Shown here: in pieces, positions 50,783 to 63,918 of the stretch | Layout of the letters: every line of letters starts with the position of its first letter | Numbering within the stretch: position 1 is the stretch's first letter | Assembly (NCBI RefSeq): GCF_963966145.1 | Contig: NC_091055.1 | Span: forward strand, 7,130,001-7,194,000 | Direction: 5' to 3' | Length of the DNA stretch: 64,000 nucleotides | From: Tenebrio molitor | Lineage: Eukaryota > Arthropoda > Insecta > Coleoptera > Tenebrionidae | Made by a program: the position numbers and the translations under genes | The notes under the pieces: generated by a model | What the model was told of the DNA's origin: nothing | What the model saw: the letters and a program-made list of their open reading frames with translations, nothing else | The model's database searches: none

Positions 50783-51316
50783 TACCGGGTGTTATGGAAG
50801 TCCACGTAATAAATTTAATCACAAATAGTACTCTTTAAAATAAATATTTTTTACATATAGATCTTTTTTAATGGGCTATTTTTTTCTACATTTTTCTAAC
50901 CCGTAATTCGAGATTTCGCTCATGGAATAATCGTCAATTGAATCGAAAGAGTGAGTGAAAATGTTTTTGTGCGAAAAATGTTACCAACCCTTTATATTTG
51001 CCAAATATAATTTTCCTTGCATTGTTTTTAACTTTTTTTAATTTAAAATTTAAAATAGGGGCAAAATAGAAAAAATATTGTATTACACTCGTTTTATAAG
51101 CCACTTTGTCACACTTGTTTGCTTTATAGCACTCCTCGCTATGCTCGTCGTGCTCTAAAAAACGCGTGCAACAAAATGGTGTTAGGATTAAAATTATTCT
51201 TAATTTTAACTCTGTTTTGAACAGTTTGCAGTAAAAATGATAAATAAAAAAATGTTTATTTTAACGAGAGCTATTGGTGATTAAATGTATTACGTGGGCT
51301 TCCATAACACCCCGTA
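50783..51316. mobile_element. TIR element (534 bp) with the same captured module
   Basis: Its ends are TACCGGGTGTTATGGAAGTC followed by CACGTAATAAATTTAATCAC, and the inverse of this with the outer end CCCCGTA. TIRs are about 40 bp, and TA ends suggest the same superfamily as the CAGGGTG elements. The TIR sequence differs from that of the 23302 element, yet both carry the same module. Confidence 0.8.
50985..51182 (+). repeat. Module shared with 23591-23786, copy 2
   Basis: Starts CAACCCTTTATATTTGCC and ends CAACAAAATGGTGT, in the same orientation as copy 1. It accounts for more than a third of the host element. Confidence 0.8.
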
Positions 51317-52603
51317 TATGACGGTACTAATTAACGAAACGAATTTACAACAAAGTTACAAATGCAGTGAAAAACAAATATAAAAGCACTGATTCGTGAA
51401 TATTTTCGATTTACCTGAACCATTAAATATGAGAGAAATTCCACAAATTCTGTTGATATTTTGTGGAATAAGGTTGAAAGTTATGTACACTTAGTCATCG
51501 ATCACGTTGTTTGTATGAAACAAAATAATAAAGAAGAATTTTTGGTCTTTACTCGAGTGGCAGATTCTAAAATTGGAAATTTATTTTTAAAGAACCTGTG
51601 ACAAAGCTTGAGCAAAAATATTACATCGCTCTCAAAAATATTAGTATAATTAATTTCAAACTTAAGAAAATCTATGTGACTCTGGTATTTTCGATAATCA
51701 ACTGCTGCTATAAAAGTTCAATAATTAAATATATGTATTACACTGGCTTGAAACTGAACATCTTTATGAATATTATTTATGAGTTTTTATTCACAAGAAG
51801 CAATTATCAGATTCTCCCCCTTAGCTTGTGTTCAGAAGCAGTGTGCATTTAGCTTTACCAAAATACCACTCAACCACTTTTCGACAGTCTTTTTTCTTTT
51901 TTTCTTCCTTGTTTTTATTATTCTATCATTCAATATTTTCATTAATCCCACAATTTAATTATTTAATAGCATAAAATTAAATTTACTTTTTTGTTAACTT
52001 TGCGAATTGTTTCATTTTCCATTTATACATGGTATAAATTAATTTAACTGTTACTGTAGACAATAGACAGACTTCGGCTGTTTTTTTTGCACTTCTAATA
52101 AAAAAATATATATGTATATTATTTTTATTAAATAATTATCAAGAAGTACTAAATCGAAAGGTACATGTGAAATTTAAAATTTTCAATACTGGAACTCACA
52201 ATTCCGAGAAGCCTTAATCGCACAATTATAGTAGAAGGTGAAATGTTATTGGAGAGAACCTTTCTGAGAAGTGTACCCCAGAAACCAACTCGGGGGACCC
52301 AAACCTCTATGTAGGCACTAGAAGTTGTGAAGAGACAAGTCCTCGAAATCCACCTGAATAAGAGACATTACCACGACAATCCTCCAAACAAGTTAAGAGT
52401 TCAAAGTGAAGTGCGATTGTGTACTGGGTGAACGATAAAATTGTCAGAAGTTTGGAGTTTAATTGAGTACTTTAGCGAAATTTTTATTTTTGCTGTTTTT
52501 AGTCAATAGTTCTTTTTTTGCGGAATTCTGAACAAAATACTGTAAAATTATAAGACTAACTAGACATATGGAAAGTTAAAAAAAATAGTGACCAAGCAAG
52601 TCG
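51317..52603. other. Non-coding with a GC-richer patch at 52200-52440
   Basis: The patch has a plus-strand frame open for about 65 codons apart from one TAG near its middle (MLLERTFLRSVPQKPTRGTQ and, later, NKRHYHDNPPNKLRV). It may be a dead exon or element piece. I recognise no family. Confidence 0.35.
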
Positions 52604-53221
52604 TACAAAATGATCAAAAAAAAAACAAATGAGAGCAGGCGTTGCAAATTATTGGTCATGTCGTAGCGAAATTCTATGTAAATAAGCGTTCAATGCATGG
52701 GCGTAGACCCGTAGACAATTTGTGGTCTCAAACGCTACTTTATCATAAACATACCTCGTGAATTTTAGACATTGGAATTATAATTGTATGTACATTTTAT
52801 TATTATTATCTGAAAATGGAGGAAATTTATAAAATAAACAAGGCAACATTTTACATTTGTAAGAATAGGTAATTTACCTGCTTTATTTCCAAACGCGACT
52901 GGTAAGCAGATTTTGCGGTGAATTGTCAAAAAACGTCAATTTTAAAGCAACGGTGTTGTCGTTAACCTTGAAAAAAAATTTCACTTTCGATAAAGTTTAC
53001 GGATGTTTCCTGTAATTGTAAGCAACAATTATCCCAGAATAATAAGTGGTAAAATGGGTTTTACAACTAAAGATAAAGAACTAATTATTAATAATAGATT
53101 TTCCGATAGTTAGGCAACCAATAAAACGACTGTGTATAGCAAGTATACATATGTGTACGATCAAGCTAAGACAAAAGGTGAGGTAGCACTCTTGATTTGT
53201 TTTCTTGTTGATCACCTTGTA
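52604..53221 (+). mobile_element. TGATCAA-TIR element family, copy 4 (full length)
   Basis: It begins TACAAAATGATCAAAAAAAA and ends TTTTCTTGTTGATCACCTTGTA. It carries the shared CAATGCATGGGCGTAGAC, ACTGTGTATAGCAAGTATAC and GATTTGTTTTCTTGTTG blocks in the same order as copy 1. A 9 bp internal duplication (gtagacccgtagac) and other small indels distinguish it. It lies upstream of the Dpr exons on the far side of the gene. Confidence 0.8.
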
Positions 53222-56203
53222 GTTTCTCTCTTTTACAAACCTACATCGTCTTTTTAGTTGACATTTCCTTTAGATACATAACCTCACTTTGATTATTATT
53301 TCAATGTTGAATTGAATCGTTAATTTAAAGTTAAATCATCGTGGCGTACTAAGAAAACGAGGACAACTTCTCTTGATTAGTTCTAAAAAGTTGCTTTTGT
53401 TTTTTACAAAGGAAATAATACACCCCATTACCTGTTCGCCAAATAAATGTCATTTGACATTTACAGTCTAACAGCAAACACCAGATCACAACATTTTGAA
53501 CGTTCGTTATAATTATTGAATCATTCAAAATTGTACCTAAGTTATATAATTAGAATCTTATAGTTGGATAACCAATTCAGGTTCTTTGTTTCAAATTATA
53601 ATTTTAATGTTATATTCTAATTATAGTGATCCAATATTACTAACATTGCTACTTTAGTAAAGACTAAGAAAGGTAAAAAATGACAAATAATCAAGAAGTC
53701 TTGAACTAGTTGACAACTTACTGAAATACTTAATTATTTTAACTTATTTTAAGTTTACTTCTCATAAAACGTTAAACCCGACTTACTGCAGGGAGAATTC
53801 TTGGATCAAAATTTCATTGCTACATTTTAGTAGAGAAAACAAAAATCACACTAGCAAATATGTCATTACTATTATGTGTTGCGCATATAACAATAGATCT
53901 GTCTCCTTCGAAACTAATATTTTAGCAGTACTGTTCCTTGACTTCTGTCGTCTTTCTGAAGAAAGTTTCTTGTTGTTCGGTAAGATACAGTAACCGTAAT
54001 GGTTAATATAATTTTCGATTTTCTTGAATATCATTAATATTGAACCTGCGACGTCAGTTTCTTGTAATGTTTAACCTACTAATACGTTAGGGTCGGGGAC
54101 ATCGATTTGGATAGAGTCGGGTAGATACCCAATTGATTTGAATTCGAATCTGCGTCCGGCAACGCTTGTTATTGTCGACCCGAATCACCGATGAAATGTT
54201 TTATTGAGGGTTTCCCTACCAGTCGGTAGATCCAATTACGTAACATTTAGTGCCAATACAATATCTTTCTTCCATTGTCTGTTTACCCTTTTATTTGCAT
54301 AGCGCATCCACAAACCAATAAACTTCTACCGTCGATAAACGCGACACGTTTTATGTATCTTTTAAAAAAATTTCGCCCGATATTCCAGGAAAAATTCATA
54401 TAAAAGCCTCCACACCTCGCATTTACTCAACATTACTAAAAGCCCTCCCTTTCCGTGTACCGTGAAAACGTTAAAATTTAATTTCGTTTAAAATTGCAAA
54501 TGCGCTTAATCCAAAATTTTACCAAGAAAAAAATCGTTAGGATGCGTTAAATTGAAACTTTGTGTATACTTTTGCCTTTATTGTTTTGCCGCCGTTTAAG
54601 TGGCTCGAACTCTTAATTAAAAAATATTTCTGCTCTTTGGAATTCGTTTTTGGTCATACTCCAACAAACACCTGCTTAGACACTCAAACATTATGACCAT
54701 CGATTTTTCATTTCTGCGAAACAGGATGTAAAGTAGCCGAGTACTGCGATAAAATGGAATCCTTGTTTGATGTCCTATAGGTACAGAACATCCTAGCTTT
54801 AGCGAGGTTTTATATGCATACACTTGAATAGTATTTCCATAATTTTAGCCAACCAATAAGACTGAATGGAATAAAATACAACTTCCTACTTGTTTATACT
54901 TTTTTTGGTTCTCATACTGTGGCTTTATTCTCTCTTTTATCTGGGAGGGTTCTAAAACTCACTTATCCTTCAACAGTTTCAAAACTTTAATGATTTCTAT
55001 TTATTCTATTTGAATGCAGACAAGAACAGATGCTTTGATGAAAAGGGCAACGCCATTCTTACAGCTTTACTCCACAGAGTGTGAAAATTGTAAATTACCC
55101 TCAACGGTATTATTGCTTTTGGAAAGTCGACTAATGTTCAAGTAAAATTCTATAACCCTTAATATTATATTTTCAACGTAAACCATTCTCGGCACTCGGC
55201 ACTTTAATCAATGCAGAAACCGTAATAAAAATATATCAAACCATACAATTTAACTATAAGGGTCAATTCAATTACAAATTAATCACAACCACATTTGATA
55301 AATTTTATTCAAATTAATACTAGTTTAAATTGATGATCTGTATTTGCACGTTATATTTTATTATTGGGGATTTCATACCATTATTATTAGCAGAATTTCT
55401 ATTTTGTTTGTAAACATAATCTTTCTGTATGGGATGTATTTAATTTGTAACATATAAATTGCACGTGTAGGGAAATCTGATATGGTCAGGGGACTAATGC
55501 AAATTACAAGTTAATGTAAATTGATTAATTTCATTATGGGCTTTATTCTCATTCAAAATATTTCTCTCCGGCAGAATTTGTTGTGAATCACTGAATAACA
55601 TTATCCATGCAAATTAATTTGATTATCATGTCGATCAAAAATTTGAGTCGTATTAGAATTGCAGATTTCTGAAATAAGGACCGGTCCGACGGAACTAATT
55701 GACATTTTGCAAAAATCTGCACAAACATGTACTGCTTAAACATAATGCCCAAATTATCTTTAAAATGTTTACTAGTATTTTCGCAAAATATGGTATACTT
55801 CGTTCAGCGAGAGATTGGGAGATTTTGAATTGTAGTAATACATTAATTAAAGCATAATTTCAGGGCAAAAATGTTACTGCTTGAAGGATATATTTCAAAT
55901 TTTACGTCCGCCAGGTACTACTTTCGCTACGTAGAATTTAGTGATTTTTATGTGAACCAATCTCTCGCTGGACAAACTATAGCTTTGTCATATTTTCTTC
56001 ATAACTGAGATATTTTTTATTTTGATATAGAGTCGCCATTTGTTAATAAATAACGTTGCACTTATTCAGAAACTTTAAGAAAATTAGCTTTTGTTCTTCA
56101 TCAAATCTTCTACTTTTTTAAAATTCGGTGTCATCGTATACTGCGTACTTATAAGAAGTTTAAAATATAGATTGGATAAATAAAAACATACACCTAATGT
56201 ACA
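53222..56203. other. Non-coding, presumed upstream Dpr intron
   Basis: A patch at 54060-54260 is GC-richer, with several TCGG/CCGA words and no ORF. Otherwise nothing supportable. Confidence 0.45.
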
Positions 56204-56659
56204 TACAGGGTGTTTTCGAAGTTGAGGCGTTCCTTTTAACATGTGATAGTATGCGTTGTTCTAAAGAGTTTTAGCCAAAATCATCTGAGTAAAATGTGTA
56301 CGGGAATGAAGATACATTTTTTTTAAAGCGGTCTTGCTGATTTGTTAGAAATTAGAATTGACAAAAAAAAAATGAGCACGGATCTAATTAGTCAAAATGG
56401 CTTATCATTACGAAAATAACGACCTCACAGATCAGAATGCAGCTGCGGCGTCCAGGGAGTGCGCAAAGCGATTACCTACCGGAAAGACACCATCCTGGGC
56501 CACGTCAATTTATTAATCTAGTACAGCGGTGAAATAGGTAGGACCGGACTCAAGATTTTAGAAAACTATAAAAACATACAATCAATTATCTCCGTTAATA
56601 CAAACATTTTACCGAGAAGATTTAGGCTAAAATTCTTAAGAACAATGTACAGGGAAAAA

Positions 56660-56687
56660 TGTATGTATGTAATGTAATGTAATGTAC
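56660..56687 (+). repeat. (TGTA)n/(TGTAA)n short tandem repeat
   Basis: TGTATGTATG changes to TAATG units (ATGTAATGTAATGTAATGTA) within the 56204-56950 element, a two-phase microsatellite. Confidence 0.85.
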
Positions 56688-56764
56688 TCGGAAAAAATAT
56701 TTAAAAAATTCGGTCAAAAAACAAAATGACATTTAATTGAGCGTACGTTTTATAAAATATGATA

Positions 56765-56901
56765 TACAGGGTATATTTTTGAAATGTGCCGAAATTTTAC
56801 CTACGAGGTTGTGGGACAACGTAGAATTTTTTAAATATTTTTTCTGAGTTCTACATGATTCGTGGTTAAAATTTTGCCGCGCATTTCAATAACACCCTGT
56901 A
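56765..56901. mobile_element. Nested short TIR element (137 bp)
   Basis: It begins TACAGGGTATATTTTTGAAA and ends TTTCAATAACACCCTGTA. Inverted arms of about 37 bp share GAAATG-GCC-AAATTTTA. It sits inside the 56204-56950 element and so is the younger insertion. Confidence 0.75.
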
Positions 56902-56950
56902 TAGTAACTCGTGTTACAAGGAACGCCTCAACTTCGAAAAACACCCTGTA

Positions 56951-59903
56951 TATGTTTACGTTTTTATTAATCTGATATCTCAATGTGTAAAAAAATTAAA
57001 GATACACACATGCAGCAAAATTCAAGTTTGCTTTTTATCACATTGGAAATTAAAGCTAAAATATTACACTTTATTATGTATGTCACGTGATTTTCATAAC
57101 ATTTTGATTTATTTTTGTAGTAATTGTTGCATGAACCATAAATTAATAAAAAGACGTAATTTAAATGGAAATTTTGGTTTCACTCAATGATCAACAAAAG
57201 CCACGGACACAAACCGAATTGCAACTAAAATACATACTTTAAAATGCTTTGTTGCTTACCCCCATTATTATTATTTACTTTGGAATTATTTTAGACGTTT
57301 ATTAACACCCTAGCTATTAATTGGCCGTTAATGCTTGTGACGTATTTGATAACGGAATTAAAACGATTCCAGGCACATTCGATAGGTTTAAAGTCTGGGC
57401 TAGGTGTTTATCTATTGGAGTATTGGAGTCCTTAATAATGTATTTCGGATCATATGAATTTAGATTTTCACTGTAAATTTTGTTACTCCTGAAACATCAA
57501 TAATGTTTTATTACGTAGAGCTAATATACCAGCAATAGCAATACATCAAGCTCTTGTTAGATATCAGCTAAAGCAAATATTTGATTTTAAATTAATTATC
57601 ATGTTTAATCACTGTATATTTTATGCAACTGACAATCCGGATATAAAGAAAATGTTTAAAAAGTCACAATATTTGTTAAGTCTGGAAAAGTTTCCTCTGT
57701 CAGCCGTCGCTGCAATATTCCTTTACTACAGAGTTAATCGCTGGCAGCCGCATTATTTGTGAAGGATCTTAAGTGCAACGCAAAAGCTAACGTCCTCCGT
57801 TGAAAGTAATTGTTTCAAATGACTGAAAAAATTGTCATTCAGGATGCCTGATTAAAAAGTCTTTAGTGTATCACTCGAACTTAACGGTAAATTAAACTGC
57901 AAAACAGCTTTCGGCTTACCTGATTTCTCGACAATTTGTATTCAAATCATTAAAAGCTCGTCTTAAGATATTGCTTAAATACGCATTTGCTTATTAAAAA
58001 CATGGAGTCGGCTAATGAATTTATCTAGAGAAACACCGCTTGCGACATTTAATTACTTTTGAAAAGTGAAACACTTAACAAAATTATTGCCACGAATTGC
58101 TTATGCTCTTTGTACATAAATAATTGTACCCCACTCGTTCCGAATGTCCTGAACATAATTAAATTGGGTTTTTGTTTATGTTCGCCTTGTAAATAGTCTT
58201 CATCTTTTTTATCACGACATAAATTCTTACACCATTTTTTAATTCTACACCCACATTTCGTTCCTCGTAACAGATTCAACAAAACAAAGAAAATGAAATT
58301 ATATTTCTTGATTATTTACCTTCGTGGTCCCGTTCTATAATTTTCATCCTTTATTTCAATAATCTAATTAAATTACGACTCTGACTCTGAAAACTAGTAA
58401 TAATGACAATAAATGCTCACGACGAAAAGGTGGAATAAATTGTTGGTTTTTGCTAAAATAAACTAAGTGCAACTAACGACATTTCTTGGTGTGGGAAAAC
58501 AATTTACATATAATAGTGCAGAGACTCGGGGTAAATATATAGTCGTTTTGTAGGCATTCCGTGGAGATTCATGAATCTTATGCATAAATTCGTTTATAAT
58601 TTAAATTTATATTTAGGTAAACAGAATTAATGGAAGATATACGAAACCGGATGCACCACCAAGAAAATGTGTTTAACAACAATACTTGTTGAATAAATAA
58701 AATGGCATCTCATTTAAAACTTCTGGACAGCTTTCATCACAATCACATCTACTGTAACGATCAAAATCCGTGCGAATCAATTCAGAAACAGATTTTTGTT
58801 GTCCACGGTCAAGTTGTTTCTGTAATGAAGTTGCTCATTGCTCCTTGACATGTAGAAGTTGACATTACGAATTACTGACCCATGTAAAGATGAGTTTCGA
58901 AGTGTTATTAACAGCTATACAGAGTGCATTAGAGAACTACATAGATCGACTAAATCTACATCTTGAGATTTAATTCAAAATAAATTCAATTCAATTGTCT
59001 AAGTTTATATTAAACTAAACTACTTATTTATTTTCAAACGTCTAGTTTATATCGACAAATTGAGCAATTCGGTCAAGGAATTCATTTATTTTATTTGATG
59101 TTTTATACAATAAGAACATTTTTATCGAGGACTACATCTCAAGAAAAAATATGTTAGTAAAAATTCCCCTGAAATGACCTTTCATAAATCGGTCTGCAAA
59201 TATGTACGAAAAATGTTATATAAATTTGTTTATTTAATGTGTTCAAAGTTAAGTGAAGTAGTAAACCAACAAGTTGGAAATTTTCATCTTTATGTCCATA
59301 GTTAAGGTATAATTTGAAATTTTCACTCAGTAACATTAAAACGGTGTTTTTTCGATATGGATTATGAACATCCGGCTGCGGTTTTAGATGTTTGATAAGG
59401 AATGGCGTTCTACGTAATGTCTGAAACTTTGTAAATTAAAAAAGTTGATCCTTCTTCGATATTGAATCTACATCTAATATTAATCTCTTACATTAACATG
59501 AATTTAGACGTAATTTCGAAGAAAATCTATTAAGGATTTCGAAGTTTCCAAACAATTGTTTTTCTTTGAAATTTTAAATTCACTTTTAGAAAGAAATAAA
59601 TAATATCTTAAGATTATACGAAGCTGCAAATATACTCTAAACTCTAAAATTAAAAGTCTCTTTGTTTAATTTTAATTTCACAGAGGAATTCAAAAGGATC
59701 CTTCAAAACCCTTCAAAAAAGCATGTGTTTTATAAAATAAAAAAACAATAATTATGTTAAATATTTATTTACTCAAATCGTTAATATGAACAACTGCTGT
59801 AATTTACTGAAGCAATTATTAACACCATTTTACTAACCCACGATTAATTAACATCTAGCATAATAATGAAACTAAAATGAAATTGTTTTAGGTACAAAAT
59901 ATA
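56951..59903. other. Non-coding, presumed upstream Dpr intron
   Basis: AT-rich with short ORFs only. No repeats or RNA genes recognised. Confidence 0.45.
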
Positions 59904-60434
59904 TACCGAGGGATCAAAAAGAAAACAAATCAAGAGTGCTTCCTCATCCTTTGTTTTATTGAAACTGAGCTTGACTCTCGAAAAAAAATTTAAAAATTAA
60001 TTCAATTAATTAATGGTTTATCTTCAATGGTAAAACCCATTTTACCACTTATTGTTGTTTACAATTACAGTAAACATCTGTAAACTTTGCCGAAATCGAA
60101 AAGTAGTTTTCTAGGTTAACAACAGCATATCGTTGGCGTTTCTTTGATATTTCAGCCAAAAATCTGCTTACCAGTGGGGTCGCGTTTGGCAATAAAACTG
60201 GTAAATTATCCATTCTTACGAATATAAGTGTTGCTCTTGTTTATTCTATAAATGTTTTCCATTATCAGATAATAATAACAAAATGCACAATTATAATTCC
60301 AACGTCTAAAACTCATGAGGTATGATTTATTATAGAGTTTAATTGTCACGGCCATGCATTGAACGCTTATTTGCATAGAATTCAGCTACGACATGACCGC
60401 CGCTCTGACTTGTTTTCTTTTTGATTACATTGTA
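59904..60434 (-). mobile_element. TGATCAA-TIR element family, copy 5 (internally shortened, reversed)
   Basis: Plus-strand ends are TACCGAGGGATCAAAAAGAA and CTTTTTGATTACATTGTA. It carries the family blocks in reversed order relative to copy 1, including TTATCTTCAATGGTAAAACC. It is about 90 bp shorter because the segment after the first 60 bp is collapsed. Confidence 0.75.
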
Positions 60435-63400
60435 AATGGTACATTTATACCTAAATATGAACAGAATAAAAATATAAGAATTTTTAGTACATATCCCTAA
60501 AAGTAGAATATGTATAATTTAGCCAACCAAATTAGCATCATCAGAACAATAACTATAAGATAAATGCATGCCTGATTTTTAGGCCATTTATTGCAGAAAC
60601 CAATAATTTTAGTTTTAATCATTAAAATATCTTTTGTAAGGATTTTTTTAGAATAAAGTGTAAAAAATGTAAGTTAATTGTTCATGAAACAATTAAAATA
60701 GATGATTTTAGAAGACGATTTTTTTAAGGAAAAAATTATTACTTTTTTTTTTGTATATTTGTAGGAGCAATTAGGAAATTTGTGTGGGATCGTAAACGTT
60801 TTAGAATAGATCATACACCTGATATAACAATTAGGTTGATGAGGTATTTAACGTTAATAGTGAATAATGTATTAATTGGTCTGATGCGGGGGAGAGATGG
60901 TAAATTCGATTTGTTCGAATTTGAAACGTAACAATGAAGAACTCGGTTCCCGATCTCTCAGAAATTTCTAATTAATAGCGCCGGAAGGTAGAGAAGTGTT
61001 ATCATCTTGTATGCATGAGTGAAATCAATGAAAAGCAAAAAGTCCTCATGATGCGACGAGTGCATGAGTCTGGAATATTTCCTTAATGATGAAGATACGT
61101 TTCGCAGGGTTGGCGCCATAATACTATTAGAGTATTGGACCTGGAGCTTTAGAGGCTTAGTATCGTAGCTTCACACCTGAGACGGACTTTATTATTCTAA
61201 ATCTACGCCTAGTCTTCTGCAAGTGAGCAAGTCGAAAATGGAGCAAATCTGGATGCATTATTCGGTTTATTCGGTTTAATTTCATAATTTTCGATTTATG
61301 TTTCGTCGAGTTACTAATTAATCATCCGAGAGAAAAATTAGGGAGGGCGTCTTGGCCGGAAGATTTTGTTTATCGCCTCGAACTTTTTCAATGTAATTAC
61401 TTAATGTTTGGCAAGAGCGCACGAAATTTCATTGTCATTATTTAAAATGAAAATGGAAGATTAAACCACTGAACTAATAAATTTGTGAGTAATGTAATTA
61501 TGTGCGTTTTAATGGATCCATACAAGACGCCTCTAGTACAATCACAGCCCTCCAAAGCCAAACCAGAAACAATGAACCTAGTTGCCGACTTTGTACTTTC
61601 CCCTTCAGCGAAATATCCTCTTCTAGCGACCCACGAACAGGGAAATGAAAACTTCGCAGGAAACATGATATTCGTTTTAAAAATCGTCACAAAGATAAAG
61701 CTACTCCAATTGCTCATACACCCCAAAAATAAAATTCCTCGAATTATAGCTTCGTAATCGTGAAATTCAATTATAATGGAAATTGGACCGAAATATTTCA
61801 TTTATTGGTTTATGAAATATCGATTGGTTTTATATAATGGTCGAAGTTATTTCCCATCTCCAAAATTTTAATCCGGCTTTCTTTTATACAAGTTTGTAAC
61901 GACCAACTGAAAACATCTGCCATAATGAAATAGAAAAGCGATTCAACAACTTGAATAGCCTATTATCGCAAGGTGCAATTTTTTCCGGCGAACGAGGAAC
62001 ATATAGAAAAAGAAAATGTTAGTACAGAAGACTAATAAGCAGACAGGATGAATCGACTTTTTCACCGATACCCTAATAAAGAGCTAGCGTGGTTGGATCA
62101 GCTCGAAAAAATACAACAAAGTAAGCAAATATTTCGACCACAACAACGAGCAAGAAAGAAAGGTTTTGCGGTGACCCTAATTATCAATAAAAAAGTGTTC
62201 TCTCAATTTGGAGTTTTACATTTGATTACGAACTTCTGCATTCATTTGCTACCTGATTTCAGGGGCGTTTGTTCACACGAAACAAAAACAAATTTCTTTT
62301 TTAAGAAAATTACAGAACTCCGATATTTATAATGCAATAAACGTAAATGGAATTCTGTGTTGTAAATAAAAGTAAAAAGCATTCACATTTATAAACCGCA
62401 GTTGTTAATGTTATGAAATAAAAAAAAATCTTTAAAAAGTTATACTTTTTTCTCTTGTAGGAGTATGTTAGGAATTACAAGTTTATAAAACATAAATTTA
62501 AAAGGAAAATCTTAAATTCAGGTATGTATTGTAAAGCGGAGCAAAACATGTAAACATAAATCGATCAATCATGATAAAAATAATATTTTCAAAAAATTTA
62601 GCAATGTAAACTATTTTGATATATAAACATATGTATATAAACATGGAAATAAACAGAATTAACTAAAATGTATGAGAATTTTTAACTTGAAATCTACGTT
62701 TATTGTCCTTTCCAGGTATAAAAATGAACTATTTATATGATCACAAATAATATGGAAAGTATTTTTTTTAATTTTTATGAAAGAAAATAGACAAAAATAA
62801 TTAATTTGAGGAAAAAAGAGGTACCTAAAATGTCCCTTCGGATATTTCTCGAAATAACAATAACCGAGTAGTGTATGTATACAGTAAAACTCGTTTGCAG
62901 ATTTGGTTATAGGTAAACTAAAAAAAAAACATTAGGTATCGTCAAAATGATAGTCTAATCGTCAAATGCGATAGTGACGTTGGTAGTAACAATGCTGATA
63001 GTACAACTAGTCACATTGGTCATTTATGGTCCAGATACCGGAATCGTTTGATAGCTGATTAGTTAGTTAGTTAGTAGTCACCAAAATGTTTTTATCGAAG
63101 GTTGCATTCAATACACAATAACGATAAATTTATGTTATCGGCTATTAATAGAGTGCAACGAAGGATTTATAGTTTTAAACACCGATAAATACAAAATATA
63201 TACGTTGATCAATAATGCATTGAATAGAACATTGGCTAAGTCAAGTTGTCCCACTTTTTTGTCACCGTGGATAAACTAATCGCCTTTCAGTCATAAATTA
63301 TGCATATAGTGAAATATGGATCACTTTATTTGTGCGATGACTCTAAGAGGTTATAGATATAGAAGAACACGTTAATGTTCACTTTATTATGGATCACCAC

Positions 63401-63918
63401 ACGTGTATTATTTCCTTTATTATGACACAGGATACTATAACTTACACGTCGAGTCTTTCCTAATACATATTGATTATCTCAGTATGGTGGGAACCTGCGT
63501 TAGAGATCAATAATGTCATTTTCCGTTATAATGCGAGACTACTAAAATATTTCCAAAAGATGTTAAGGTTGACGTTTTTTCATGCTTCGCACGTTTTCCT
63601 GACCGATTGCCAACTAAATAATTGTGGGATATGATGAATAGCAAAGTGAGCAATTTATTATACCAAATCCCTGAAATCTTGGAGGAGATTTGATATTAGC
63701 TTTGGATAGCTGGAGATGAGATATTTCGACAAATTATTCACCACTTTTTTGACAAATTTTGCGATTCCGGCTAAACTTAAAAATAAAATAATAATGACGG
63801 TAACAATGTTGACAAGTAATTTTGAAAATACTTTCATTTGTTCAAAAAGTTTCGTTTAGCAGTCGTGGACAGTGTTCTAAAACCAACAAGGTACAACGAA
63901 ACGGTAGTTTAAATAATA
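60435..63918. other. Non-coding, with two weak ORF candidates
   Basis: A stretch at 61442-61801 is open on both strands (119 codons minus, 90 plus). A 94-codon ATG ORF at 62048-62332 is followed by AATAAA words at about 62335 and 62365. Neither shows a domain, signal peptide or promoter. (TTAG)n-like units occur at about 63059-63075. Confidence 0.4.

Larger units (their letters stand above)
56204..56950. mobile_element. CAGGGTG-ended TIR element (747 bp) with a nested insert
   Basis: TIRs of about 38 bp: TACAGGGTGTTTTCGAAGTT followed by GAGGCGTTCCTT on the left, and its close inverse ending ACACCCTGTA on the right. There is no intact ORF. A second, unrelated TIR element (56765-56901) lies near its right end. 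Confidence 0.85.
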
